The position numbers and the translations under genes were made by a program. The notes under the pieces are model-generated. The model was not told the DNA's origin, did no database searches, and worked only from the letters and a program-made list of their open reading frames with translations. Below, in pieces: positions 33,837 to 42,543 of a DNA stretch of 64,000 nucleotides (its first letter is position 1; every line of letters begins with the position of its first letter). The stretch is from Rhodococcus sp. P-2 (GTDB lineage: Bacteria > Actinomycetota > Actinomycetes > Mycobacteriales > Mycobacteriaceae). The DNA lies in contig NZ_CP066779.1 in assembly GCF_016598535.1 (NCBI RefSeq), positions 1,984,001 to 2,048,000 on the forward strand, given 5' to 3'.

Positions 33837-33957
33837 GTCGACAGCCTAGAACGAATCGACCGTTGCCGAACCGTCCGGTTCGGCGTAGCGTGCGGAGTTG
33901 ACGAACAGTTTGGTTCGCGAACTCACTTGACGCTTATCCGCCGATGCAGGGAGATAC

Positions 33958-34431
33958 ATGAATCTCGACGAGGCCCGAACCACTTTCGCTCGGCTCCGTG
34001 CAGCGGAAAGTGGTGTATCTCCTGCAGAACTCGATGACGTGTGGGCCGCTCTGGACACCGTCGCCGCAGAAGACATCCTCGGCGAATGGAAAGGTGACGA
34101 CTTCGCCACCGGTCACCGGCTTCACGAAAAGCTGTTCGCGAGCCGTTGGTACGGCAAGACCTTCAACTCGGTCGAGGACGCAAAGCCGTTGATCTGCCGA
34201 GACGAAGACGGCAACCTCTATTCCGACGTCAAGGGCGGCAATGGCGAAGCAAGCCTGTGGAACATCGAGTTTCGTGGCGAAGTCACGGCAACGATGGTCT
34301 ACGACGGTGCGCCGATCTTCGACCACTTCAAGAAGGTCGACGACTCGACACTGATGGGCATCATGAACGGAAAGTCGGCGCTGGTTCTCGACGGTGGGCA
34401 GCACTACTACTTCCTGCTCGAGCGAGCGTGA
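33958..34431 (+). CDS. GXWXG/DUF4334 domain protein
   Basis: A 157-aa protein with the N-terminal GXWXG motif (GEWKG, residues 42-46) and DUF4334 C-terminal pattern (SLWNIEFRGEVTATMVYDGAPIFDHFKKVDD, LLER end). The fold is lipocalin-like by family description; function unknown, often found near oxidoreductases. It is followed 29 nt later by an alcohol dehydrogenase in the same direction and is divergent from tetR. Confidence 0.82.
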   Translation: MNLDEARTTFARLRAAESGVSPAELDDVWAALDTVAAEDILGEWKGDDFATGHRLHEKLFASRWYGKTFNSVEDAKPLICRDEDGNLYSDVKGGNGEASLWNIEFRGEVTATMVYDGAPIFDHFKKVDDSTLMGIMNGKSALVLDGGQHYYFLLERA

Positions 34432-34460
34432 TTCGCGCCGAACAGAATTCGACGTCCTCC

Positions 34461-35549
34461 ATGCAGATGACAGCGGCGCTCTCACACGGCCCACACTCCC
34501 CCTTCACACTCGACACCGTTGAAATCGACGAACCCCGCGCAGACGAGATCCTTGTTCGCATCGTCGCTACCGGCCTGTGCCACACAGATTTGTTCACGAA
34601 GTCGGTGCTACCGGAAAGGCTCGGCCCCTGCGTGTTCGGGCACGAAGGAGCGGGGGTGGTCGAGGCCGTCGGCTCGTCGATCGACAAGGTCGTGCCCGGC
34701 GATCACGTGTTGTTGAGCTATCGCAGTTGCGGTGCGTGCAGGCAATGTCTCAGCGGTCATCGGGCGTACTGCGAAAGCTCACACGCGCTCAACAGCTCTG
34801 GCGCACGCACCGACGGCTCGACGCCGATCCGGCGAGACGGAACCCCGCTACGGTCCGCCTTCTTCGGCCAGTCCAGCTTCGCGGAATACGTCATCACCTC
34901 TGCCGACAACACCGTCGTCGTCGATCCTGCGGTGGACCTGACCGTCGCAGCTCCGCTCGGCTGCGGGTTTCAAACCGGCGCCGGCGCGGTACTGAATCTG
35001 CTTCGCCCCGAGCCCGACTCGACGGTTGTCGTCTTCGGAGCCGGCAGCGTCGGATTCGCGGCGCTGCTGGCAGCGAGAGCTGCCGGGGTTTCCACCCTGG
35101 TCGCGGTGGACCCGGTTGCGCAGCGACGAAGCCTCGCCGAGGAATTCGGCGCCGTGACCGTCGATCCGACCACCGAGGAGGCGGTCGAAGCGGTGCGAGC
35201 CGCCACCGACGGGGGTTCGACGCATTCCCTCGACACCACCGGCATCGGCGCCGTGATCAACCAGGGAATTGCCTCGCTTCGTGCGCGGGGAACACTGGCA
35301 GTGGTCGGACTCGGAGCGTCCGCACTCGAGGTGAACATGGCCGACATCATGTTGAACGGAAAGACGATTCGAGGATGCATCGAGGGCGAATCCGAGATCA
35401 CGACCTTCATTCCCGAACTCGTCGAACTCTTCACCGAGGGCAGGTTTCCGATCGACAGTTTGGTGACGCGGTACGCGTTCTCCGACATCAACAAAGCCGT
35501 GGAAGATCAGGCGTCGGGCCGCGTCATCAAGCCCGTTCTCGTGTGGTGA
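34461..35549 (+). CDS. Zinc-dependent NAD(P) alcohol dehydrogenase (MDR family)
   Basis: About 362 aa. Catalytic zinc ligands are Cys40 and His61 (LCHTD, GHEGAG); the structural zinc site is Cys90, 93, 96 and 104. The Rossmann motif is VVVFGAGSVGFAALLAA. This pattern is that of aryl/benzyl-alcohol-type class III-like dehydrogenases, which oxidise primary alcohols to aldehydes. ATG 34461 is chosen; GTG 34428, overlapping the previous stop, would add 11 residues. Probably co-transcribed with the DUF4334 gene and under the divergent TetR. Confidence 0.88.
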   Translation: MQMTAALSHGPHSPFTLDTVEIDEPRADEILVRIVATGLCHTDLFTKSVLPERLGPCVFGHEGAGVVEAVGSSIDKVVPGDHVLLSYRSCGACRQCLSGHRAYCESSHALNSSGARTDGSTPIRRDGTPLRSAFFGQSSFAEYVITSADNTVVVDPAVDLTVAAPLGCGFQTGAGAVLNLLRPEPDSTVVVFGAGSVGFAALLAARAAGVSTLVAVDPVAQRRSLAEEFGAVTVDPTTEEAVEAVRAATDGGSTHSLDTTGIGAVINQGIASLRARGTLAVVGLGASALEVNMADIMLNGKTIRGCIEGESEITTFIPELVELFTEGRFPIDSLVTRYAFSDINKAVEDQASGRVIKPVLVW

Positions 35550-35624
35550 AGGTCGAAACGTCTCATTCGTCGACCCGACGGGATTCGTCCTAGACTGCGC
35601 TCCTGCACTACTCGGCGGAGCAAG

Positions 35625-36833
35625 GTGGGGACGATGACAGAACACACCAGTACGGGGGCCGGCCACGGCCGCGCGGTTATGCCGATAATCCGGATGCGCG
35701 CACGCAGCCGCGACGAGAACCATCGCGCGTCGACTCCACTCGAATTGTTCTTCGACCTGTGTTTCGTGGTGGCAGCCGCGCAAGCCGGAGTCCAACTGGT
35801 GCATGCGGTTGCCGAGGGCCACTACGCCGACGGTATCGCCGGTTACATGTTCGTCTTCTTCGCACTGTGGTGGGCATGGGTGAACTTCACCTGGTTCGCA
35901 TCTGCCTACGACACGGACGACGTCCCCTACCGGATCGCGACCTTCGTACAGATTTGTGGCGTGCTCGTCTTCGCCGCCGGGATCCCCGACGCATTCGACG
36001 GGACCGACCGTACGACGGCCATCGTCGGCTACCTCATCATGCGAATTGCGCTCACCTGCCAATGGCTTCGAGCCGCCAGCGGTGAAACCGGCGCAGCGCG
36101 AACCACTGCTCTGCAATACGCCGCCGGGCTCGTGATCGTCCAGGCCGGCTGGATCGTGCTGCTTCTGATGCCGGCGTCGGCGTGGATACCCGGATTCTTC
36201 GTTCTCATGATCGCCGAACTCGCTGTGCCGGCAATAGCCGAACGCAACCACCAGACGCCGTGGCACCCGCAACACATCGCCGAACGCTACGGCCTCTTCA
36301 CCATCATCATGCTCGGCGAAACCATTGCTGCCGCCACCATCGCAGTCCAATCCGGCATTCGTGATTTCGACGCCGCCGACCTCCTGATACCGATTGCCGT
36401 CGGCGGAGTTCTGATCGTGTTCTCCGCGTTGTGGATCTACTTTGCCGTCCCGATCCACGAGTACCTCGCCGACCAAGGCAATCGCGCCGTCCTGTTGTGG
36501 GGATACGGGCACTACTTCGTATTCGGATCCGCGGCGGCCATCGGCGCCGGCATCGAAGTAGCCGTCGAGGAAGCAGTGGGCGAAGCGCACATTTCGACGT
36601 TCGCAGCATCTGCCGCGGTCACGATCCCGGCCGCGATGTTCCTGATCTTCGTGTGGCTCATGCACTCACGCCACTTCAAGCGCGACAGGATCGAGCAGGC
36701 TGTACTACCGGCGAGTGCCATCCTGGTTCTCGCCTGCACGTTCGCCGGCCACTGGGCGGTCCCGCTCGCCGGACTGGTGGCGGCGGGAACCGTCGGAGTC
36801 GGTGTCGGCCTGAGTACTCGGTCGAAGAGCTGA
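35625..36833 (+). CDS. Low temperature requirement protein A (LtrA) family membrane protein
   Basis: A 402-aa membrane protein with about eleven helices. Family signatures are RASTPLELFFDLCFVVAAAQAG near the start and ERYGLFTIIMLGETI in the middle. LtrA was named from Listeria growth at low temperature; its biochemical role is unknown. It ends one base before the convergent membrane-protein gene. Confidence 0.88.
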   Translation: MGTMTEHTSTGAGHGRAVMPIIRMRARSRDENHRASTPLELFFDLCFVVAAAQAGVQLVHAVAEGHYADGIAGYMFVFFALWWAWVNFTWFASAYDTDDVPYRIATFVQICGVLVFAAGIPDAFDGTDRTTAIVGYLIMRIALTCQWLRAASGETGAARTTALQYAAGLVIVQAGWIVLLLMPASAWIPGFFVLMIAELAVPAIAERNHQTPWHPQHIAERYGLFTIIMLGETIAAATIAVQSGIRDFDAADLLIPIAVGGVLIVFSALWIYFAVPIHEYLADQGNRAVLLWGYGHYFVFGSAAAIGAGIEVAVEEAVGEAHISTFAASAAVTIPAAMFLIFVWLMHSRHFKRDRIEQAVLPASAILVLACTFAGHWAVPLAGLVAAGTVGVGVGLSTRSKS

Positions 36834-36834
36834 C

Positions 36835-37419
36835 TCAGATTTCGGGAGCCGGTGCCTCGCCCTTGCTCTGCGGCTCGTGCTGCTTGAGTTCACCGCGCAT
36901 CTTGTCGAGATCCTTGCCACGCTTTTTGTACATGTAGCCGAGCGCCACAAGTCCCAGGAACAACGCAACGCCGAGGACGGCACCGACAACCGAGGCTCCG
37001 CGGAAGCCTGGGCCGTCGACGTCGAGGATCCGCTCGCCCGCATGCGCCGCGTTGTTGTTGCCGAGGACGACTGTCAGAGAGAGCAGGTTCGGCAGCGCGA
37101 AGATCACTCCCAACGCGAGGGCGGTGATCTGCATGATCCGCGCGTGCTTACGCTTGCGCACCTGCCAGACCGCGCGGAAGAAGATCAGCGGGACCAGCGT
37201 GCACACGAGACCGAACAGAAGTCCCCACGCGATACCGGCGCTGAAACTGCCGTTTGCGAGCGACGCAATACGCTGCGCCCACCAACGCGGAAGGAAGGCG
37301 GCGAGGATGAAGTACGCAATGACCAGGACCACCGCCATCACTGCGATCCCGATGGCCTTCTTCGCCCACGGCGGCATGCCCGGTTTTGCGGTGGCCGGTG
37401 AAGTTTCCGGTGTCGTCAT
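36835..37419 (-). CDS. Conserved membrane protein (permease-like), function unknown
   Basis: A 194-aa protein with four membrane helices (about 22-44, 62-84, 95-115, 140-162) between a Pro/Thr-rich N-terminus and a charged C-terminal tail (YKKRGKDLDKMRGELKQHEPQ). It is common in Rhodococcus/Nocardia but has no assigned role. The gene converges on ltrA with one base between stops. Confidence 0.7.
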   Translation of the reverse strand: MTTPETSPATAKPGMPPWAKKAIGIAVMAVVLVIAYFILAAFLPRWWAQRIASLANGSFSAGIAWGLLFGLVCTLVPLIFFRAVWQVRKRKHARIMQITALALGVIFALPNLLSLTVVLGNNNAAHAGERILDVDGPGFRGASVVGAVLGVALFLGLVALGYMYKKRGKDLDKMRGELKQHEPQSKGEAPAPEI

Positions 37420-37464
37420 GACAAATCCTCGTCTAGTCGGCGTCTGTACTGACGAATCTATCCG

Positions 37465-37842
37465 TTACGGGCGTTCCTCATCCGCATCGAGAACGATCCG
37501 GGCAAGCCGCTTCGGTGCAACGAGGGTGAACGAGGTGTAGATCCACTCCTCCAGTTGCGACCATTTCTCCTCGGAAACGTCGGTGCCGATGTCGAGTGCA
37601 ACCCACCCGTGACGACCGAGACCATAGCCGGCAGCACTTGCGCCTGGTTCGGTGGCCACCACCGCTTCGGCTTCCTCCTTGCTCAACTTGACGGTCAAGG
37701 AGGTGGCTTCGAGATTGCAGAACACGAAGTTCTTGCCCCGGACCCGGAAGGTCGGGTGTCCGTCCCACGCTTCGATGTCGACGCGCTCCGCCTCCGGCAG
37801 GGACAACGAGATCTCTTCGAGTCGACGCATGTTGTCGGGCAT
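37465..37842 (-). CDS. MmcQ/YjbR family DNA-binding-like protein
   Basis: A 125-aa protein with the MmcQ/YjbR pattern LSLPEAERVDIEAWDGHPTFRVRGKNFVF, a central VKLSKEEAEAVV and the end LVAPKRLARI. The fold resembles double-wing DNA-binding proteins; function is unknown. It lies upstream of, and in the same direction as, the membrane-protein gene. Confidence 0.83.
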   Translation of the reverse strand: MPDNMRRLEEISLSLPEAERVDIEAWDGHPTFRVRGKNFVFCNLEATSLTVKLSKEEAEAVVATEPGASAAGYGLGRHGWVALDIGTDVSEEKWSQLEEWIYTSFTLVAPKRLARIVLDADEERP

Positions 37843-37941
37843 GGAGACGATTCTGCACGCTCGATACCGAGCTTGACACCCGCGACACAGCTAGGCTCGG
37901 CGACGACCGCGTCACCGAACTCCGAACACAGGGAGACTGGC

Positions 37942-38388
37942 ATGCGCACGTTAGTTCATCTGGTTCTGCTCATTTGTGGAATCGCCGTTGCCGTCGGCTC
38001 GTTCATGTACGTACTGGCCGGGGTCAAACCCAACAATGTTCGCCTCGAGGACCTGAGGGACGGCTTTCCGGCCGGGTGGGCAATCGAGCAACTCGGCGAT
38101 CAGTCCGTGACCTTCTACCGGTCGATGGCGATACTTCTGCTCGCTTCAGCCGTATTGATTCTGATCGCCGCATTGTTCGGTTCTCGTATTGCGGCGTGGA
38201 TCGGAATCATCGTGGGATTGGGAACTCTGGGCACGTTCTACTACCGAGTGAACGACCAATTCGACAATGTCATCAGGGAAAACTACTCCACGATCCTGAC
38301 AAATCAGACAGGATTCATCTTGACGGCCGGCGGACTGATTCTCGCACTCCTAGCGTGCCTGGTCCCCCGCGAGAAGACCCGAGCCTGA
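37942..38388 (+). CDS. Small four-helix membrane protein, function unknown
   Basis: A 148-aa protein with helices at about 3-26, 56-78, 82-100 and 122-142. The loop after TM1 is conserved-looking (KPNNVRLEDLRDGFPAGWAIEQLGDQSVTFYRS). ATG 37942 has GGGAG 6 nt upstream; a much longer frame that runs over the opposite-strand YjbR gene is not real. No family recognised. Confidence 0.65.
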   Translation: MRTLVHLVLLICGIAVAVGSFMYVLAGVKPNNVRLEDLRDGFPAGWAIEQLGDQSVTFYRSMAILLLASAVLILIAALFGSRIAAWIGIIVGLGTLGTFYYRVNDQFDNVIRENYSTILTNQTGFILTAGGLILALLACLVPREKTRA

Positions 38389-38487
38389 CCGCTCGGCAAC
38401 CGGAGGGTTACCGTCGACGCCGACATTCACTAGTGTCTGCAACAGCCGGGTACTGACGAGTAGTACCCCAGAAGAGGTAGGGCATCA

Positions 38488-39081
38488 ATGGCATCGCTTG
38501 ACGACCTTCTATCCCAGATCCCCATCGACCAGATCGCGCAGCACCTCGGCGTGGACCAGGCAACTGCCGAATCGGCGGTCAAGACTGCACTTCCGACCCT
38601 CGTCGGCGGTCTCGGCGCCAACGCGCAGGATCCCGCAGGCGCAGCCTCGCTGGAAAGCGCGTTGCAGTCGCACGCCGACACCAGCCTTCTCGACGACGGC
38701 GTCGACATCAGCAAAGTCGACACCGCGGACGGTCAGAAGATCGTCTCGAACATCTTCGGCGGCAACACCGATCAGGTCGCCAGCGCACTCGGCGGTGTCG
38801 GTGGCGGCGGTGGAAACGATCTGGTGAAGCAGTTGCTGCCGATCCTCGCTCCCATCGTCCTGGCTTACCTCGCCAAGCAGTTCACCGGTGGCGGAGCCGG
38901 CGCGCAGACCCAGGCCTCCGGCGGCGGCGGACTCGGGGATCTCCTCGGCGGAATTCTCGGCGGTGGCGGTAATTCCGGCGGCGGCATCGGCGGCGCACTC
39001 GGCGGCATCCTGGGTGGATCCGGCGGCGGCGGTGGCCTCGGCGACCTTCTCGGTGGCCTCCTCGGCGGCGGCAAGAAGTAG
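38488..39081 (+). CDS. DUF937 (YidB-like) family protein with glycine-rich tail
   Basis: A 197-aa protein. Residues 1-130 follow the DUF937 pattern (SLDDLLSQIPIDQIAQHLGVDQATAESAVKTALPTLVGGL, KIVSNIFGGNTDQVASAL, LLPILAPIVLAYLAKQF). Residues 140-197 are a glycine-rich repeat tail of GGGLGDLLGG-like units. Function unknown. A strong terminator follows at 39100-39131. Confidence 0.85.
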   Translation: MASLDDLLSQIPIDQIAQHLGVDQATAESAVKTALPTLVGGLGANAQDPAGAASLESALQSHADTSLLDDGVDISKVDTADGQKIVSNIFGGNTDQVASALGGVGGGGGNDLVKQLLPILAPIVLAYLAKQFTGGGAGAQTQASGGGGLGDLLGGILGGGGNSGGGIGGALGGILGGSGGGGGLGDLLGGLLGGGKK

Positions 39082-39099
39082 GACGCTGAACAGATTCGC

Positions 39100-39131
39100 A
39101 CTGCGGCGATCCCGTTCGGGGTCGCCGCAGT
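39100..39131. terminator. Bidirectional terminator after the DUF937 gene
   Basis: A 14-bp stem ACTGCGGCGATCCC / GGGGTCGCCGCAGT (one G-U pair) with loop GTTC, between convergent genes. Confidence 0.75.
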
Positions 39132-39132
39132 G

Positions 39133-39171
39133 CCCTGTCAGCCAACCCTGTCGGTCAACCCTGTCAGTCAA
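39133..39171. repeat. Three tandem 13-bp repeats over the MFS stop codon
   Basis: The units are CCCTGTCAGCCAA, CCCTGTCGGTCAA and CCCTGTCAGTCAA. The third contains the stop and last codons of the minus-strand MFS gene, so the array looks like a local duplication of its 3' end. Confidence 0.75.
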
Positions 39172-40384
39172 CCGTCGCAGATCGAAACATCCTGAGCGAC
39201 AATGCGAACGCAACCAACAGCAGCGCGCCGACAAAGGCACTGACCCCACCCCAACCGCCGCCCGCGTACGCGACGCCCGCGAGGGCACCCGCCACGGACG
39301 AACCCGCGTAGTAGGCAAACAGATACAACGCCGACGCCTCGGCCCGGTGATCGGTCGCGATCAGGCCCACCCAACCGCTGGCCACAGAATGTGCCGCGAA
39401 GAATCCTCCGGTGAAGAGCAGCATCCCTACGAGTGTCAGGGCCAGGTTGTCCGGAACGGTCAGTGCCAGCCCGATCACTACGACGACCACCGAGCCGAGC
39501 AGAACACTGCGCCTGCCCAGCCGGTCCGAGGCCCCGCCGGCTACCGCCGAGGTGAAAGTGCCGGCGAGGTAGAAGAGGAACACCAGACCCACAAGCGCTT
39601 CGGGAAGACCGAAAGGTGCTGCTGTGAGCCTAAACCCGAGGAAGTTGTAGATCGAGACGAATCCGCCCATCAGGATGAACCCCAAGGCGAAAAGCGTGCG
39701 CAGCGACGGGTTCGCAAGGTGGTGACGTAGATTCGACGCGATCGCAGGCACCGATACCGGTTGTGGGTGAAAGAACTTCGACGCGGGAATCTTCCGGATC
39801 ATGTTGAGCGCGAACAACGCTGACAGCACGGCCGCAGTCGACAGTGCCCAGCGCCACGTACTGAAATCGACCACCGCCGAGGGAACGAGCCGCCCGATCA
39901 GCCCACCGATCGTCGTGCCGGCAACGTACCTTCCCATCGCCGCACCGAGGTCCTTCCGATCGACCTCCTCGGCCAGATAGGCCATCGCCACCGCCGGGAC
40001 CCCGGCCAGAGCCAAGCCTTGCGCCGCGCGTCCGATCAGCAGAACCTCGATCGTCGGACTGAGCGGCAGGAGCAAACCGATCACACAGGACGCCGACGCC
40101 GACGCGATCATCACCTGTGTGCGACCGAACCGCTCGGAGAGCGCGCTGGCCGGAATGATCGCCAGCGCCAACATGCCCGTCGTCGCCGAGACGGAAAGTG
40201 CAGACACAGCAGGCGAGACGTCGAAGCCTTCGGCAAACGCGGGCAGCAGTGCCTGAGCGGCGTACATCGAGATGAACGTCGACAGCCCGGCCGCGAACAA
40301 CGCAACGGTCACCGTGCGGTATCCGGTAGATCCCCGCCGAAGCGGCGCCAGATCGGATTCGATCACCTTCTCGACAGTCACCAC
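39164..40384 (-). CDS. MFS transporter (YnfM/AraJ-like)
   Basis: A 406-aa membrane protein with 12 helices. Features are TVTVALFAAGLSTFISMYAAQALLPAFAEGFDVSP at the start, ALSERFGRTQVMIASA (loop motif) and FFAAHSVASGWVGLIA near the end, typical of the YnfM group of DHA1 exporters. It is divergent from a LysR regulator, with a 111-bp shared regulatory region, and so is probably its target. Substrate unknown. Confidence 0.88.
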   Translation of the reverse strand: MVTVEKVIESDLAPLRRGSTGYRTVTVALFAAGLSTFISMYAAQALLPAFAEGFDVSPAVSALSVSATTGMLALAIIPASALSERFGRTQVMIASASASCVIGLLLPLSPTIEVLLIGRAAQGLALAGVPAVAMAYLAEEVDRKDLGAAMGRYVAGTTIGGLIGRLVPSAVVDFSTWRWALSTAAVLSALFALNMIRKIPASKFFHPQPVSVPAIASNLRHHLANPSLRTLFALGFILMGGFVSIYNFLGFRLTAAPFGLPEALVGLVFLFYLAGTFTSAVAGGASDRLGRRSVLLGSVVVVVIGLALTVPDNLALTLVGMLLFTGGFFAAHSVASGWVGLIATDHRAEASALYLFAYYAGSSVAGALAGVAYAGGGWGGVSAFVGALLLVAFALSLRMFRSATVD

Positions 40385-40400
40385 GTACCTCCAGACATCA

Positions 40401-40415
40401 CTTACCTCCGGTAAG
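40401..40415. promoter_or_regulatory. Palindrome between the divergent MFS and lysR genes
   Basis: CTTACC-TCC-GGTAAG is a perfect 6-bp dyad 16 nt before the MFS start, a plausible LysR-type binding site. On the other side, TAGATT (40484-40489) is a -10 box 6 nt before the lysR start. Confidence 0.45.
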
Positions 40416-40495
40416 AATCCTCTCGCTGAGCTTCGACAAAAGAAAATGCATAGTTGTGGAGTTCTTTATGTCTTGAGCACATATAGATTGACGTC

Positions 40496-41374
40496 GTGAT
40501 GTTGACCGAAGACCTCGAATGGTTTGTCGTGCTCGCCGAAACCCAACAGGTCACCGCCACTGCCGACCTGACCCACCTGTCGCAGCCGACCCTCTCGCGC
40601 AAACTCGCACGCCTCGAAGGACAGATCGGCGTGAGGCTCTTCGACCGTCAAGGACGCCGACTCGAACTGAACCGGTACGGCGAGATCCTCTACGAGCACG
40701 CTCGGACCGCGCTTGACGCACTCGACGCGGCGCAGACCGAAATCCGGTCGCTGGCGAGCCCCGAGAGCGGCACCGTCCGACTCGACTTCCTCCACTCGTT
40801 CGGCACCTGGCTGGTACCGCACATGCTGCGGGGATACCGCGTCGAGCATCCCGGAGTGCGATTCGAACTGCATCAGGACAGCGCGCAGTTCCTGGTCGAC
40901 CGGATTGCCGCGGGTGCGTCCGACCTGGCCGTCGTCTCGCCGCAGCCGCGCGATCCGCAGGTCGCGTGGATGCAGATCGCTCAGCAGTCACTGGCGTTGG
41001 CTGTTCCAGCTGATCATCGCTTCGCGCAGTTGCGTTCGGTCGAGCTCGCGGACGCGTCCGCCGAACCGTTCATCGGTATGCATCCGAACTTCGGGATGCG
41101 AAGAATTCTCGATGAACTGTGCGCGGCCGCAGGATTCACTCCGAATTTCGTCTTCGAGAGCAGCGAGCTGGCAACGGTCGGCGGACTGGTCTCCGCATCC
41201 TTCGGTGTATCGGTCATGCCGGTACAGGATCCACCGATCTGGGCCGAAGGAGTCGTCTACGTACCGATCGAAGGCGCCCAGCGGAAAATAGGACTGATCT
41301 GGTCGAAGAGCCGCGAACTGTCCGATCCCGCCCGGACGTTCCGCGACTACGTCGAAAGAACGACTTGGTCGTGA
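40496..41374 (+). CDS. LysR-family transcriptional regulator
   Basis: A 292-aa regulator. The N-terminal winged HTH is DLEWFVVLAETQQVTATADLTHLSQPTLSRKLARLEGQIGVRLFDRQGRRLELN; the C-terminal half is the periplasmic-binding-like effector domain (GTVRLDFLHSFGTWLVPHMLRGYRVEHPGVRFEL). GTG 40496 is followed by ATG 40499; a -10 box 6 nt upstream suggests leaderless mRNA. Probable activator of the divergent MFS gene. Confidence 0.9.
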   Translation: MMLTEDLEWFVVLAETQQVTATADLTHLSQPTLSRKLARLEGQIGVRLFDRQGRRLELNRYGEILYEHARTALDALDAAQTEIRSLASPESGTVRLDFLHSFGTWLVPHMLRGYRVEHPGVRFELHQDSAQFLVDRIAAGASDLAVVSPQPRDPQVAWMQIAQQSLALAVPADHRFAQLRSVELADASAEPFIGMHPNFGMRRILDELCAAAGFTPNFVFESSELATVGGLVSASFGVSVMPVQDPPIWAEGVVYVPIEGAQRKIGLIWSKSRELSDPARTFRDYVERTTWS

Positions 41375-41445
41375 AAGTGCCCCCGGATAACTACGGATCG
41401 GTAACATCGCCCGAGGGGAGCAATATTCATGCCATTCTTTTCAAA

Positions 41446-41461
41446 CCTACGGTGCCGTAGG
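41446..41461 (+). promoter_or_regulatory. Palindromic operator at the desA1 promoter
   Basis: CCTACGG-TG-CCGTAGG is a perfect 7-bp dyad. Its right arm overlaps a TAGGCT -10 box (41459-41464), about 35 nt before the desaturase start, so a bound factor would block transcription. Confidence 0.5.
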
Positions 41462-41502
41462 CTGGGGCGAAGTCGCGCATTCACTCAACATGGAGGCAAG
41501 AA

Positions 41503-42462
41503 ATGACGAGGATTCTGACGCAGCTGGAGCTGCTACAAGAGCTGCAGCCGGTTGCCGAGGAGAACGTCAACCGCCACATCTCCATGGCCAAGGAATGGCA
41601 TCCACACGATTACGTCCCGTGGGACGAGGGCCGTAACTTCGCAGCCATGGGCGGCGAGGACTGGAGCCTCGAGCAGTCACAACTCGGCGAGGTCGCCCGC
41701 GCCGCGATGATCACCAACCTGCTCACCGAGGACAACCTGCCGTCGTACCACCGTGAGATCGCCGAAAACTTTTCGCAGGACGGCGCCTGGGGTACGTGGG
41801 TCGGCCGGTGGACCGCCGAGGAGAACCGTCACGGCATCGTGATGCGTGACTACCTCGTCGTCACTCGCGCAGTCGACCCCGTCGAGCTCGAGCGTTTCCG
41901 CATGGAACACATGACGAACGGTTACAGCGCACCCATCGACGAGGGCGACGCCGGCCTGCTGCACTCGGTCGCCTACGTGACCTTCCAGGAACTCGCGACG
42001 CGCGTCAGCCACCGCAATACCGGTAAGGCCTGTGACGAGCCGATCGCCGACAAGATGCTTCAGCGCATCGCGGCCGACGAGAACCTGCACATGATCTTCT
42101 ACCGCAACATCTGCGCCGCCGCGCTCGATCTTGCGCCCGATCAGGCTCTCAAAGCTGTGGCGAACATCGTCCAGAACTTCCAGATGCCCGGCGCCGGCAT
42201 GCCGAACTTCCGCCGCAACGGCGCTCTCATGGCCAAGCACGGTATCTACGACCTTCGCCAGCACCTCGACGAGGTCGTCTGGCCGGTCCTGCGCAAGTGG
42301 AACATCTTCGAGCGCAATGATTTCAGTGCCGAAGGCGAGAACACGCGCGAAGAGTTGGCAGCTTTCCTCGAGACCCTCGCCGCGAACGCGACGAAGTTCG
42401 AAGAACAGCGCGATCGCATGCTCGCACGCGAGGCCGCCAAGCGCGAACAGCAGGCTTCTTAG
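41503..42462 (+). CDS. desA1: Acyl-ACP desaturase (DesA1-like)
   Basis: A 319-aa soluble di-iron protein. The two iron-ligand motifs are EENRH (residues 106-110) and DENLH (192-196). In mycobacteria DesA1 inserts a double bond in the mero-mycolic acid precursor while it is bound to acyl carrier protein. The following order dus, LCP, phoU matches Rv0824c to Rv0821c, which supports orthology. GGAGG stands 6 nt before the ATG, and a palindrome lies in the promoter. Confidence 0.9.
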   Translation: MTRILTQLELLQELQPVAEENVNRHISMAKEWHPHDYVPWDEGRNFAAMGGEDWSLEQSQLGEVARAAMITNLLTEDNLPSYHREIAENFSQDGAWGTWVGRWTAEENRHGIVMRDYLVVTRAVDPVELERFRMEHMTNGYSAPIDEGDAGLLHSVAYVTFQELATRVSHRNTGKACDEPIADKMLQRIAADENLHMIFYRNICAAALDLAPDQALKAVANIVQNFQMPGAGMPNFRRNGALMAKHGIYDLRQHLDEVVWPVLRKWNIFERNDFSAEGENTREELAAFLETLAANATKFEEQRDRMLAREAAKREQQAS

Positions 42463-42543
42463 TTTCACCGGCTATTCTGTGCCCGGTACCGGATTCGGTA
42501 CCGGGCACTTCCAATTGTCACAAGTATTTGTTCAGAGGTAGTC

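Noticed and set aside
34848-36665. A 605-codon minus-strand frame
   Set aside because: It is antisense to the alcohol dehydrogenase and ltrA genes; the product is His/Glu/Arg-rich without a fold.
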